DNA of 64,000 bases from Burkholderiales bacterium (GCA_026225235.1 JAMFSK010000096.1:62001-126000), one strand, 5' to 3'. Shown: positions 54,888 to 64,000, numbered from the stretch's first letter. Notes: generated by a model not told the origin, from the sequence alone. Made by a program: numbers and translations.

Positions 54888-55853
54888 ATGACGGACATCA
54901 AGCTGATCGAAGCCTTCGTCTTGGTGATGAAACATGGCACGCTTGCCGCCGCTGAAAGCGAAAGCAACGTACCCAAAGCCACCCTGAGCCGGCATCTTCT
55001 CAAGCTCGAAGAATCACTCGGGGCGCAACTGTTTCTCCGAACGGGCAGACGCCCCATCCCCACCCAGGCGGCTCAGACGCTCTTCGTGCATTGTGTGCGT
55101 CTTCTCGCAGACCTCAACGCGGGCATGGACGAAGCGAAGGCCGTGGTACAGGCGGTGTCAGACGGCATGCGGGGCGAGTTGACCGTCGCAACAACGAGTC
55201 ACTTCAGCACTTCCTTCGTCAGTCAGATTCAAGGAAAGTATCTGCTGCGACATCCGGGCGTGGTCTGCAATCTCTATGTTGTGCCGGACCCGACAGCCAG
55301 CTTTGCCGACGATGTCGACTGCTACATCTGTTCGGGACCCCCTGAGCATCCCAATCTCGTTGCGCGCCTGCTCGGACATCTGAACTACCGTCTGTTCGCG
55401 AGCCCCGCTTATCTCATCAAGAACGGACTGCCACAGTTACCCGACGATCTGGCGAAACATCGTGGAATCGTACTTAAACAGCCCCCAAAAGAAACACGGG
55501 TAGTCCTCCACTCGAATGGCGAATCTTTCACCTGCCTCTTCGACAAGACAGCTTGCACGAACGACTACTGGGTCATGAAGAGCATGGCCGTCGATGGCAA
55601 CGGCATTGCGCTGCTACCCGACTACTTCGCTCGACCCGAAGTCACGGCGGGCATGTTGAGCCCGGTCCTTCCCGGATGGAACGCGCCGCCCGTACCGGTT
55701 TATTGCGCCTATCAGAAGCAACGTTATATGGCCAAGAAGCTGCGCGCCTTCATAGACCTCGCGGCCAGGTCGTTTGCGCAAATCGACTCGCTCCAGTACT
55801 ACATCGTCGATCAGCACGCGCACGATCGTTCGGCCGCGCTGTTCTGGGATTAG
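54888..55853 (+). CDS. LysR-family regulator
   Basis: MTDIKLIEAFVLVMKHGTLAAAESESNVPKATLSRHLLKLEESLGAQLFLRTGRRPIPTQAAQ. Confidence 0.9.
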   Translation: MTDIKLIEAFVLVMKHGTLAAAESESNVPKATLSRHLLKLEESLGAQLFLRTGRRPIPTQAAQTLFVHCVRLLADLNAGMDEAKAVVQAVSDGMRGELTVATTSHFSTSFVSQIQGKYLLRHPGVVCNLYVVPDPTASFADDVDCYICSGPPEHPNLVARLLGHLNYRLFASPAYLIKNGLPQLPDDLAKHRGIVLKQPPKETRVVLHSNGESFTCLFDKTACTNDYWVMKSMAVDGNGIALLPDYFARPEVTAGMLSPVLPGWNAPPVPVYCAYQKQRYMAKKLRAFIDLAARSFAQIDSLQYYIVDQHAHDRSAALFWD

Positions 55854-56845
55854 GCAGCACTTGCGCCAATCGACGTGCCATAGCCAAACTCAAGCGCGGA
55901 GAGCCATCGCCGATATGCCACCGACATCCGGTCGCATCGCTGATGCAACTCGGCAGTCATGTCGAGTGGCAGAAACTTCGGGTCTTGCGACTCGACAATC
56001 GGCGTGTCTTGCACGAGGATCTCCATGTTGAAATCATGGAGTTCCTGATCGGTGTGGATCGTATCGTCTTCGTGGACCGCTACGAGCCATACGCGCGATT
56101 CGGTCCGCGAAACTGGTGAGACGACGATCATGATGTGAAGCGCGCCCTGACCACCACTCGCCACTTTAGTGAGCGTGGCGATGAGGGGTCGCTTTACGCG
56201 ATAGAGGTATTCAATCAGCGCGCCAGCTTGACCCGGCATGCCGGCCGGCTGCCAGAAACGGCACTGCCTGGCCTCCAGTCCGTCTGGCGACTCAATCACT
56301 TCATAGCCGGGAACTTCGGTATGCGCGAGCTCGCCGAGAATGCCCGTATGCACAAAAGGAAAATGCGCCATATCGAGGAAGTTCTCGACGACGCGCGGCC
56401 CAGAAGACTGAATGCGCTGCGGCGCGAGGTTGATATGGCGAGTGCCGGCGATGTCGTACTCGGGGAAGACATCAAGCGAATAGGCCGGCTCTCCCAGACA
56501 TACCCAGATCACACCGTACTTCTCCTGTGCCTTGTAGGTACGCGCGCACGCCCGCTTCGTCGGCACGAGCGAGGGATTCGACGGAATGTGAGTGCACTGC
56601 CCACTCGCCTCGTAGCGCCACCCGTGATATGGGCATACGAGCTCGCCCGCGTTCACGGTGCCGGGTGAAAGTTGAGCCCCGCGATGCGGGCAATAGTCCC
56701 GCCAGACCTGAAGATGGCGCTCGACATCGCGCCATACGACCAGGCGCTCTTCCCCGACTACAAACGCCCGCGCCGATTCCGGGGCGATCTCCGAGCCGTT
56801 GCAGACAGGAAGCCATTCAGTGAGTAGCAGTGCGTCGGGATGCAT
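55850..56845 (-). CDS. Rieske non-heme iron aromatic ring-hydroxylating oxygenase, alpha subunit
   Basis: CPHRGAQLSPGTVNAGELVCPYHGWRYEASGQC (Rieske); ENFLDMAHFPFVHTG (mononuclear Fe). Confidence 0.92.
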   Translation of the reverse strand: MHPDALLLTEWLPVCNGSEIAPESARAFVVGEERLVVWRDVERHLQVWRDYCPHRGAQLSPGTVNAGELVCPYHGWRYEASGQCTHIPSNPSLVPTKRACARTYKAQEKYGVIWVCLGEPAYSLDVFPEYDIAGTRHINLAPQRIQSSGPRVVENFLDMAHFPFVHTGILGELAHTEVPGYEVIESPDGLEARQCRFWQPAGMPGQAGALIEYLYRVKRPLIATLTKVASGGQGALHIMIVVSPVSRTESRVWLVAVHEDDTIHTDQELHDFNMEILVQDTPIVESQDPKFLPLDMTAELHQRCDRMSVAYRRWLSALEFGYGTSIGASAA

Positions 56846-57052
56846 GATCGGCCAGAAGACAAAGTGTGAGATCTTCGACGCTACGGGTTAGAGGCGTGGC
56901 AAACAAGCCCGAACGCGGAACGAACCGTCCCATTCGTGGAATGCCGCCTTGAGGACGACATCGCCATTTGCCAATGGCGCCCAAAACGGCGATATTTCCA
57001 TTTCCGCAGCACGCGCCTTCGCCCCTCCGTTCGTCAAGACCGACCCCGACCC

Positions 57053-57973
57053 ATGCTCCGCTCTCCCAACCGCCGTTTAATCGTACTAACCGCCGCAACG
57101 TTTCCCCTTACCTTTGCGATCCCGGCAATTGCAGCGCAAACACCCCGGACGAGCGCGACCGAAGGCCGCTTCGCCGAACTCGAAAAGACGTCTGGCGGAC
57201 GTCTAGGTGTGTTCGCACTCGATACCGCGAATAGCTCGCAAGTCCACTACCGGGCCAATGAACGCTTTCCCTTCTGCAGCACATTCAAGTTCATCCTTGT
57301 CGGCACCATCCTCACCCGAAGCACTCACGGGACCGGGCTCATGCAGCAGCGCATCCATTACACGCAGAGCGATCTCGCACACTACTCACCTGTCACGTCC
57401 GAACACATTGCCGACGGCATGACCGTGGCCGAACTCTGTCGCGCCGCGATCCAGCATAGCGACAATACGGCCGCCAATCAGTTGATCAAGATTCTCGGGG
57501 GACCGGCCGCCGTGACGGCGTTTGCTCGTTCCATCGGCGATCGTGAGTTTCGCCTCGACCGATGGGAGACCGAACTCAACACGGCGATTCCTGGCGACCC
57601 GCGTGACACCTCGACACCGGTTGCCCTATCACGCAGTTTTCAGTTGCTGGTGCTCGGCGACGCCTTGCCCGTTCCGCAACGGGAACAGTTGGCGGACTGG
57701 CTGCGTGGAAACACCACGGGTGCAAACCGCATCAGAGCCGGCATCCCCGCCGGTTGGCAAGTGGGCGACAAGACCGGCAGTGGCGACTACGGAACCGCGA
57801 ACGATATCGCCGTGATCTGGCCTCCCGCCCGCGCGCCAATCATTCTTGCCGTCTACCATACCCAGCGAAAGGCAGACGCCAAATACCGCGAAGACGTGAT
57901 CGCCGAGGCCGCGCGAATTGCGGTCGATCTGCTGGATCCCGAGGACGCGAGAAGGAAAAGAACACGGATGTAA
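57053..57973 (+). CDS. bla: Class A beta-lactamase
   Basis: CSTFK (S70xxK), SDN, WETELN (E166), KTGSGDYG (KTG). Confidence 0.93.
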   Translation: MLRSPNRRLIVLTAATFPLTFAIPAIAAQTPRTSATEGRFAELEKTSGGRLGVFALDTANSSQVHYRANERFPFCSTFKFILVGTILTRSTHGTGLMQQRIHYTQSDLAHYSPVTSEHIADGMTVAELCRAAIQHSDNTAANQLIKILGGPAAVTAFARSIGDREFRLDRWETELNTAIPGDPRDTSTPVALSRSFQLLVLGDALPVPQREQLADWLRGNTTGANRIRAGIPAGWQVGDKTGSGDYGTANDIAVIWPPARAPIILAVYHTQRKADAKYREDVIAEAARIAVDLLDPEDARRKRTRM

Positions 57974-58196
57974 AGATACGGCCCTGAACGCCGCCGATGC
58001 GCCTCGTCGCGTGCGCACCCTGTCTAAGCATCGGCTCTCGACGCAGTGATCGCTTAATTGCACTCAAGTTTTGCAGTCAATCTGCCGTAATCTTGGATTA
58101 TTGGACCCGTCGGCATCGATGAGAAACACAGCGCCCGCTCGCCACTTTCTCGTCCCGACGGCTTTACCTGACCTTCCATGATTTCCGGGGTCAAAT

Positions 58197-59696
58197 TTGC
58201 GCTCCCCGCCAAAGCTGAGATACCTCATCTCGCTCGCTGTCTGTTTCGTCGGCTTGCACGCGATGTGTTTCGCGATCTTCCAGACATGGTTGCCGTTCGC
58301 GACGTATCTGTTTCTTCTGCTTGCCCCGGTACTCGCGTTTGCCACCTGTTGCTGGCGTGCCGCGACGGAAGACCGCTCCTCCCGCTCGCCCTGGATCCTG
58401 CTGTCCATCGGTATGTTTCTGTGGTCGACGGGAATTTTCCTAAGTAGCTGGGAAGAAATCCTCCAGCACCTACCGACCAGCATTGCGTGGTTCTCCGACT
58501 TCTGCTTTTTCCTCTATGGCGTCCCGGTGCTGTTTGCCATCTCGTCGGTTGCCGCTGAACAGCGAATTGCGTTCTTCGTCTGGCTCGATGGCGTGCAGGC
58601 CGTGCTGACCGGGTACCTGACTTATGTCGCGATCTTTTCCGTGACGCCGTTTGCCGATGTGTCGCCCCAGCCCGTCTCAGCGACCGTGTTGCTGCTGACT
58701 TACAACGTCGAAAATCTCCTGCTCGCGGGCGCGGCCACTTTGCGATTGCTCGGTCAGCCTCGCGGCAAAGACCGAGGCTTCTATCTCCGCCTGTGCATCT
58801 TTTTATGGGTCTACTGCGTCATGGCTTGGATCTACAACGCGTGGGCTGCAACGAGCGACACTCACGAAGTGTTCGACGTCATGGTCGACCTGCCCTTTCT
58901 GCTGCTTGCCATCCTTTGCCTGACGCCTGCATCGTCCGAACCACGGGTCGAGTCTTCCGCGCGAAAACATCCACTCGCCCAATTCATCGAAGTAGGGAGC
59001 CCGATCTTCTATACGGTGGCGCTCGTGTCGCTCGGGATCTCCCTGGTGCCCCAGCATTTTTATGTAGGCGCATCCGGGATCGCCGTCGCGATTGTGGTCT
59101 ACGCCACCCGCTCGACTGCGCTTCAAGGGCGATATTTCCGGACGCAACAAGCGTTGCACGAAGCCCGCGACCGCCTTGAAAAGATGACGCTGACCGACGC
59201 CTTGACGGGGGTCGCCAATCGCCGGTGTTTCGACCAGTCACTCGTCCTCGAATGGAACCGTGCGATACGGCACCGTCATTCCCTGGCGTTGCTGCTTATC
59301 GATATCGACCACTTCAAGAGACTGAATGACCGCTATGGCCATCTGGTGGGTGACAAGTGTTTGGCCGAAATTGCGAGTGCATTGCAAGATTCGCTGCCGC
59401 GCAGTGGCGACCTGCTCGCACGCTACGGCGGTGAGGAGTTCGGGGCCATCCTGCCGGCAACGGATGAAAACGGCGCACGATCAGTCGCTGTAAAAATGCA
59501 AGCCGCGGTCCGCACGCTCAATATCAGCAACGAATCGCCGACCGGCGAACTGGTGACGATCAGCATCGGGGTTGCCGTCTTCGATTCACTTCAAACGGGT
59601 GACCCCGCCGATATTGTGAAAGTCGCCGACCGAGCGCTCTATAACGCCAAGGAACACGGACGCAATCGCATTGAATCCGGCATTCAACCCGCCTAG
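58197..59696 (+). CDS. Membrane GGDEF diguanylate cyclase
   Basis: N-terminal multi-TM region; LTDALTGVANRRCFDQSL...IDIDHFKRLNDRYGH...RSGDLLARYGGEEFGAILP (GGEEF, RxxD I-site). Confidence 0.93.
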   Translation: MRSPPKLRYLISLAVCFVGLHAMCFAIFQTWLPFATYLFLLLAPVLAFATCCWRAATEDRSSRSPWILLSIGMFLWSTGIFLSSWEEILQHLPTSIAWFSDFCFFLYGVPVLFAISSVAAEQRIAFFVWLDGVQAVLTGYLTYVAIFSVTPFADVSPQPVSATVLLLTYNVENLLLAGAATLRLLGQPRGKDRGFYLRLCIFLWVYCVMAWIYNAWAATSDTHEVFDVMVDLPFLLLAILCLTPASSEPRVESSARKHPLAQFIEVGSPIFYTVALVSLGISLVPQHFYVGASGIAVAIVVYATRSTALQGRYFRTQQALHEARDRLEKMTLTDALTGVANRRCFDQSLVLEWNRAIRHRHSLALLLIDIDHFKRLNDRYGHLVGDKCLAEIASALQDSLPRSGDLLARYGGEEFGAILPATDENGARSVAVKMQAAVRTLNISNESPTGELVTISIGVAVFDSLQTGDPADIVKVADRALYNAKEHGRNRIESGIQPA

Positions 59697-59719
59697 CGAT
59701 GCAGGCGGTGCATCGGGCA

Positions 59720-60523
59720 TCAATCGGGTGCGCAGTGCACGATGAACTCGACGAGCTTCGCCGGCCCGAAGGTGTTGCTGATCGCCACGTCCGCGGCGTC
59801 TCGCCCGCGGGCCATCAACACGCGCCCGGTTCGTGGCGCGTTATTGCGCGGATCAAATGTCTGCCAGCTACCGCCGACATACGCTTCGAACCACGCTGCA
59901 AAATCCATGGGACTGTACGGAGGCGGAAGGCCGACGTCGCTGATGTATCCGGTGCAATATCGTGCCGGTATATTCAGCGCACGACAGAGTCCGACCGCCA
60001 GATGGGCGAAATCACGGCACACGCCCTGCTGGTCCTGATAGACCTGCCACGCCGTCTTGGTCGGCCGCGCAAATGCGTAGCCGAATGTGATGTGTCCATG
60101 AACGAAGTCGCAGATTGCCTGCACACGGTCACGGCCAGGCGCTGTGTGACCAAAGCGCTGCCACGCGGCTTCTGACAGCAGGTCGGTTTCGCAATATCGG
60201 CTGCCGAGCAGAAACACGAGGCATTCGTCGGGCAAGGACTCGACCGAGTGCTGGTAACCGTAGGGCTCGCGGATCTCCGGCTGATCGGAAATGCTGATCA
60301 CCGCGGTTGTCGACATCTTCAAGCGGCCGGCTGGCGCCACGATGCGGCTGCAGAGATTGCCGAATCCGTCCCGATACTGCGTGATCGGCACCGGTGGATC
60401 GAGCATGAGCACATCGGGCGACAACACGTCCTGTACGCGCGAGAAGTGTGTATTCAGCATCAACATCATGGGTGTCGGCTGCACGCATTCATAGGTCAGT
60501 TCATAGCCAACGCGAAGTCTCAT
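59720..60523 (-). CDS. Transglutaminase-like family protein
   Basis: MRLRVGYELTYECVQPTPMMLMLNTH...DQQGVCRDFAHLAVGLCRALNIPARYCTGYI...DFAAWFEAYVGGSWQTFDPRN. Confidence 0.92.
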   Translation of the reverse strand: MRLRVGYELTYECVQPTPMMLMLNTHFSRVQDVLSPDVLMLDPPVPITQYRDGFGNLCSRIVAPAGRLKMSTTAVISISDQPEIREPYGYQHSVESLPDECLVFLLGSRYCETDLLSEAAWQRFGHTAPGRDRVQAICDFVHGHITFGYAFARPTKTAWQVYQDQQGVCRDFAHLAVGLCRALNIPARYCTGYISDVGLPPPYSPMDFAAWFEAYVGGSWQTFDPRNNAPRTGRVLMARGRDAADVAISNTFGPAKLVEFIVHCAPD

Positions 60524-60549
60524 CACAGCGGTCCTTTGTTCGATCGAGT

Positions 60550-61425
60550 TCAATCGCGCTCCTCCGTTACCCTGACCTCGACATCGAGACCGCGGAACGA
60601 ATCCGGTGCGCCGCTCCATGTCCCATGCAAGGGTAATGCCTGGTGCTGGTCCCATGCGACGGCCACGCGGATCAGATGCCGGTTCCCGACGATGCTGTTG
60701 GTCGGATCGAAGTCGACCCAACCCGCTCCCGGCAAGAAGATCTGCAGCCATGCGTGAGTCGCTCCCCCTCCCACGGTGTCACCGAGGTCAGGAACAAAAA
60801 TATAACCACTGACAAACCGCGCAGCGAATCCCAGAGAACGCGCCGCGTCGATCATCAACACTGCAAAATCGCGGCAACTGCCTTCACGTCGGCGCAAGGT
60901 ATCGGCGGGACGATTCACCCCTTTCTCGACACGTCGGGTATAAGAAAACAGGCTCTTGATCTCGATTGTCATCGCGCGCAACAGCGCAATCGTGCTCTTG
61001 TCACCGCCTCGTCCGACGAAACTGCGCGCCCAGGTATTCACGCTCGCTGTTGGATATCGGCGATTGCGCGCATTCACGAGATCGGCCGCTTCCTCATTGG
61101 TGTATGCGAAAGGCCAGGTTGCCGCATAGGGTTCAATCGCGTATTCAGGAAGGGGAGCTTCGAAGTGCTCGATCGTCACATTGCTTTCGAAGGTCAGTTC
61201 CGCCGCCTCGCCCGCAAATGTGGCCACCGCCACGGAGTTGTCAAATACGTCGTGCAGCCAATGCAGCCGTGCCGGTGTCGGTACGATCGACAAGTCCGAC
61301 GACACTAGGCGCATGTCGTGACTGGCTCGCGGGCGAAACATCATTCTGTGTTCGCCGAAACTCACCGGCTCGGAATATCGGTAGATGCTGGTGTGCCGCA
61401 CAGACAGGCGTTGCGGCTCATTCAT
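60550..61425 (-). CDS. Transglutaminase-like family protein
   Basis: MNEPQRLSVRHTSIYRYSEPVSFGEHRMMFRPRASHDMRL...RREGSCRDFAVLMIDAARSLGFAARFVSGYIF...ATHAWLQIFLPGAGWVDFDPTN. Confidence 0.92.
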   Translation of the reverse strand: MNEPQRLSVRHTSIYRYSEPVSFGEHRMMFRPRASHDMRLVSSDLSIVPTPARLHWLHDVFDNSVAVATFAGEAAELTFESNVTIEHFEAPLPEYAIEPYAATWPFAYTNEEAADLVNARNRRYPTASVNTWARSFVGRGGDKSTIALLRAMTIEIKSLFSYTRRVEKGVNRPADTLRRREGSCRDFAVLMIDAARSLGFAARFVSGYIFVPDLGDTVGGGATHAWLQIFLPGAGWVDFDPTNSIVGNRHLIRVAVAWDQHQALPLHGTWSGAPDSFRGLDVEVRVTEERD

Positions 61426-61514
61426 GTTGTCCACCCGTCAGAGAGGCAAAGCGGTTTGCCAAGGCGGGCGTCGTATCGTGTCCGACGCCACGTTCGGCCC
61501 GGCGGTGGAAGGGA

Positions 61515-62042
61515 TCACTCGGCAGCAAATTGACGAACGCTCGCCCAATGCGCGTCAGCGCGGCCATTCGGCCACCCCTCCTGTTCCCACAGCAGGTAGG
61601 CACGCTCACGGAACTGCTGATCCTGCGCGCGACACCAGTATTCGTCCGCCCGCCCGTCGGGAGCGCCATCTTGCTTCCAGAGCAGGTACGCCCGTTGGCG
61701 AGTTGCGTCGTCCAGGCTCGACTTGGTTTCGGACTCGACCCCGATGTCATCTCCGTAAGAGGCCATAGGCCCACCGCGACTCACATGCAGCCGAGCGGAC
61801 AGGCCTGGAAGATCGGCAATAGAAACTAGCCTTCCATACGCGGCAGCCTCCAGCGCCTTCGCCAGATAACGGGCATCGTCGTCGGCACAACCGGAAGGAT
61901 CGAGCGTGACAGGATAGGTGTGAATCACCGTCCCATGACTGTTCAGGACATCCACTAAGCGCTCGGCCATTGTCGTGCTCCCGGTTGCAACACCACCCTG
62001 CGACGACGGTGGCCACCCGTTTAAATGCATTGGTATGCCCAT
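61515..62042 (-). CDS. DUF2934-like protein with two tandem DUF2934 motifs
   Basis: RQRAYLLWKQDGAPDGRADEYWCRAQDQQ and RERAYLLWEQEGWPNGRADAHWASVRQF at the C-terminus; start uncertain. Confidence 0.75.
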   Translation of the reverse strand: MGIPMHLNGWPPSSQGGVATGSTTMAERLVDVLNSHGTVIHTYPVTLDPSGCADDDARYLAKALEAAAYGRLVSIADLPGLSARLHVSRGGPMASYGDDIGVESETKSSLDDATRQRAYLLWKQDGAPDGRADEYWCRAQDQQFRERAYLLWEQEGWPNGRADAHWASVRQFAAE

Positions 62043-62152
62043 GGGCCTGCAGAATTCAACTTACCACGCCAAAGGTCGCTGAAATCGCCAATTTCCTATG
62101 GAAACTCAGACGCTAGGGGTTTCCCTTAAGCTGCGATGAGAACGCGCAACGA

Positions 62153-62722
62153 TCACAGCAGAAGTCCAGTCGCCCGATAGGCTTCGACCGTGTTATCGAA
62201 TACAGAAATGTCACCCCGGCCGCGAGACACGAGTTGAGCCCCTTCAATAGCCGAGAAAATGGCGTACGCGTGTCGTTGAGCGACCTCCACCCCCGCCTTC
62301 GGGTTGTGGCGTGAAAGGAGCTGGGTCAACCACGCGACGTTGACTTCAGTGAATCTGTCCACCTCAGCCCTGACTTCGGCGGGTAAATCGTCCCGCTCTG
62401 CCGACATGATTCCGCACAGGCACATCCGGTTGTCATTCTCGAGTGCCGCCCGGAAGACATTCGTATAGTTCCTAAGGCACACGGACAAATCTTCCGATGC
62501 CTCGGAGAAATCGCCAAAGCATTTCTCCGCCTCATCGGTATAGCGCTGTGCCAGGGCGGCACCCAGCTCTCCTTTGGTGGCGAAGTGATGATGAATGGCG
62601 GCGCTCGACACGCCCACTACCTTCCCGATCTCACGAAAACTGAGCGCGTTGTAGCCATGCGCCTGCACCATCAGGCGCGCCACGCTCAGGATTTTTTCTC
62701 TAGTGTCTGTTGGTGTAGTCAA
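62153..62722 (-). CDS. TetR-family regulator
   Basis: DTREKILSVARLMVQAHGYNALSFREIGKVVGVSSAAIHHHFATKGELGAALAQRY. Confidence 0.92.
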   Translation of the reverse strand: MTTPTDTREKILSVARLMVQAHGYNALSFREIGKVVGVSSAAIHHHFATKGELGAALAQRYTDEAEKCFGDFSEASEDLSVCLRNYTNVFRAALENDNRMCLCGIMSAERDDLPAEVRAEVDRFTEVNVAWLTQLLSRHNPKAGVEVAQRHAYAIFSAIEGAQLVSRGRGDISVFDNTVEAYRATGLLL

Positions 62723-62730
62723 GGTATGGG

Positions 62731-62810
62731 TTACCTATCGATAGATAAGTGTTGACACGCTCGGATGCAGGGCTCTACTATAACTCAAATGCTTACCTAC
62801 CGATAAGTAA
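62731..62810. promoter_or_regulatory. Promoter with two operator copies, TetR/GST divergent region
   Basis: TTACCTATCGATAGATAA (62731-62748) and TTACCTACCGATAAGTAA (62793-62810) flank TTGACA (62752-62757) and TACTAT (62776-62781). Confidence 0.75.
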
Positions 62811-62835
62811 GCAACGCCACCCACAGAGAGATCCG

Positions 62836-63480
62836 ATGAAAATTTACGACACCCCAGGCTTCCCCAATCCCCTGCGCATCCGTATCGTTCTGGCCGAAAA
62901 AGGGCTGGCGTCGCAAGTTGAATTTGTGCCCATCGACCTGCCAGCAGCAGAACACAAACAAACCGCGTTTCTCGCAAAGAATCCAACGGGAACGGTGCCT
63001 GTGCTGGAACTCGAGGACGGGACGTTTCTCTCCGAGTGCACCGCCATCACGGAATACCTCGACAACCTCGACGGCAATCCGACGCTCACCGGCAAAACAC
63101 CGCGTGAAAAAGGCGTGATCCATATGATGCAGAAACGTGCCGAGTCAGAACTGATCGACTCGATCGGCATCTATTTCCACCACGCCACGCCGGGACTCGG
63201 CGCACGCAATGAAGTCTACAAAAGCCCAGACTGGAGCGGCCGCAGCGAATGGGGCACGATGCATCGGGTGAAGGCTGAGGCAGGTATGCGGTATTTCAAC
63301 GAGGTCCTGAAGGCCCAACCGTATGTGGCAGGCGAACATTTCTCGATGGCCGACTGCACCGTATTGGGCGGCTTGTTATTCGCGCGGTATGCCGATATTC
63401 CGGTTCCCGCAGAATGCACCGCGCTGCTGGAATGGAAAGCAAGAGTGGACCAACGTCCGAGCGTGAAGAACCCCGCCTGA
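62836..63480 (+). CDS. Glutathione S-transferase family protein
   Basis: MKIYDTPGFPNPLRIRIVLAEKGLASQVEFVPIDLPAAEHKQTAFLAKNPTGTVPVLELEDGTFLSECTAITEYLD. Confidence 0.93.
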   Translation: MKIYDTPGFPNPLRIRIVLAEKGLASQVEFVPIDLPAAEHKQTAFLAKNPTGTVPVLELEDGTFLSECTAITEYLDNLDGNPTLTGKTPREKGVIHMMQKRAESELIDSIGIYFHHATPGLGARNEVYKSPDWSGRSEWGTMHRVKAEAGMRYFNEVLKAQPYVAGEHFSMADCTVLGGLLFARYADIPVPAECTALLEWKARVDQRPSVKNPA

Positions 63481-63497
63481 CGGCAGGGAAGGCAGGC

Positions 63498-64000
63498 TTA
63501 CAACCCCGCGTTGCGGGAGACTGCGCCGGCGATCGCACTCCAGTCGATGTCGTCACCTTCCTGCGCGAGGGTTTCCAGCAGATGATCGCGGACGATGCCC
63601 AATATCGGCATCGGTACGCGCGCACTGCTGGCCGCTGAGGCCACCAGCGTCATGTCCTTAAGACCGAGCGGTGCCGTAAAGCCCGCCGGACGAAAACGCT
63701 CATTGACCAGAATGTCGCCGTAGACCTGATAGACCGGTGCGTTGAAAATCGTCCCCGTCAGAACTTCCAGAAAGCTCGCCTTTTCGACACCGTATTTCTG
63801 GCATAGGGTCATCGCCTCGGCCATGGCTTCGATCGCGGCCATGATCATGAAGTTGCCGCCCAGCTTGACCACATTGGCCGCCGACGGTTTTTCCGCCAAT
63901 GTAAAGACGCGCTGACCCATCGCTGCAAAAACGGGTTCGCATAAGGCAAGCACATCGGCCGGACCCGCTGCGGCAATGAAAAGCTTGCCGGCTTCGGCTG
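63498..64000 (-). CDS. NAD(P)-dependent oxidoreductase, 3-hydroxyisobutyrate dehydrogenase family (N-terminus beyond window)
   Basis: Minus-strand frame open to window edge: AEAGKLFIAAAGPADVLALCEPVFAAMGQRVFTLAEKPSAANVVKLGGNFMIMAAIEAMAEAMTLCQKYGVEKASFLEVL...PLGLKDMTLV. Confidence 0.87.
   Translation of the reverse strand, partial: AEAGKLFIAAAGPADVLALCEPVFAAMGQRVFTLAEKPSAANVVKLGGNFMIMAAIEAMAEAMTLCQKYGVEKASFLEVLTGTIFNAPVYQVYGDILVNERFRPAGFTAPLGLKDMTLVASAASSARVPMPILGIVRDHLLETLAQEGDDIDWSAIAGAVSRNAGL

Noticed and set aside
59688-59718. CCGCCT...AGGCGG hairpin after the GGDEF gene
   Set aside because: Only a 6-bp stem with a long loop; too weak to call a terminator.
1-64000. CRISPR arrays, rRNA/tRNA genes, prophage or ICE
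   Set aside because: No regularly spaced repeats, tRNA-like T-loops, integrases or structural phage genes seen; the only mobile-element trace is the DUF4096 fragment.

Overview
This 64 kb, GC-rich window looks like chromosomal accessory sequence from a Burkholderiaceae-type beta-proteobacterium (Paraburkholderia/Caballeronia/Burkholderia). That assignment is an inference from DUF4148, DUF3331, a FUSC efflux operon, SDR/LysR/TetR density and codon bias. I saw no rRNA, tRNA, CRISPR array or prophage. Most genes are regulator/enzyme or regulator/efflux pairs. The main blocks are: an OprD-like porin; a divergent TetR and TetX-like flavin monooxygenase pair with twin perfect operators; an ~8 kb catabolic operon (SDR, SDR, saccharopine-DH-like, acyl-CoA synthetase, SCP-x thiolase-like, MalT/LuxR activator) preceded by a luciferase-like monooxygenase and followed by a Tat-exported BBE-type flavoprotein; an OmpR-type two-component system divergent from a DUF4148 gene; a gene graveyard with DUF1989 and LysR remnants; a winged-helix/AAA/TPR giant regulator plus a LuxR protein next to a YtcA-HlyD-FUSC-OMF efflux operon; a MucR/Ros homologue that has lost most zinc ligands, bracketed by two CCCCC-N4-GGGGG palindromes; several MFS efflux genes with MarR/LysR/DeoR regulators; a BMP-type orphan binding protein, LysR and Rieske oxygenase set; a class A beta-lactamase; a GGDEF cyclase; tandem transglutaminase-like genes; and a TetR/GST pair with twin operators. 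The best candidates for undescribed biology are the 8.0-17.5 kb catabolic cluster, the zinc-ligand-depleted MucR locus, the TetX-like locus, and the BMP/Rieske locus. All functional names come from reading motifs in the translations; no database search was run.
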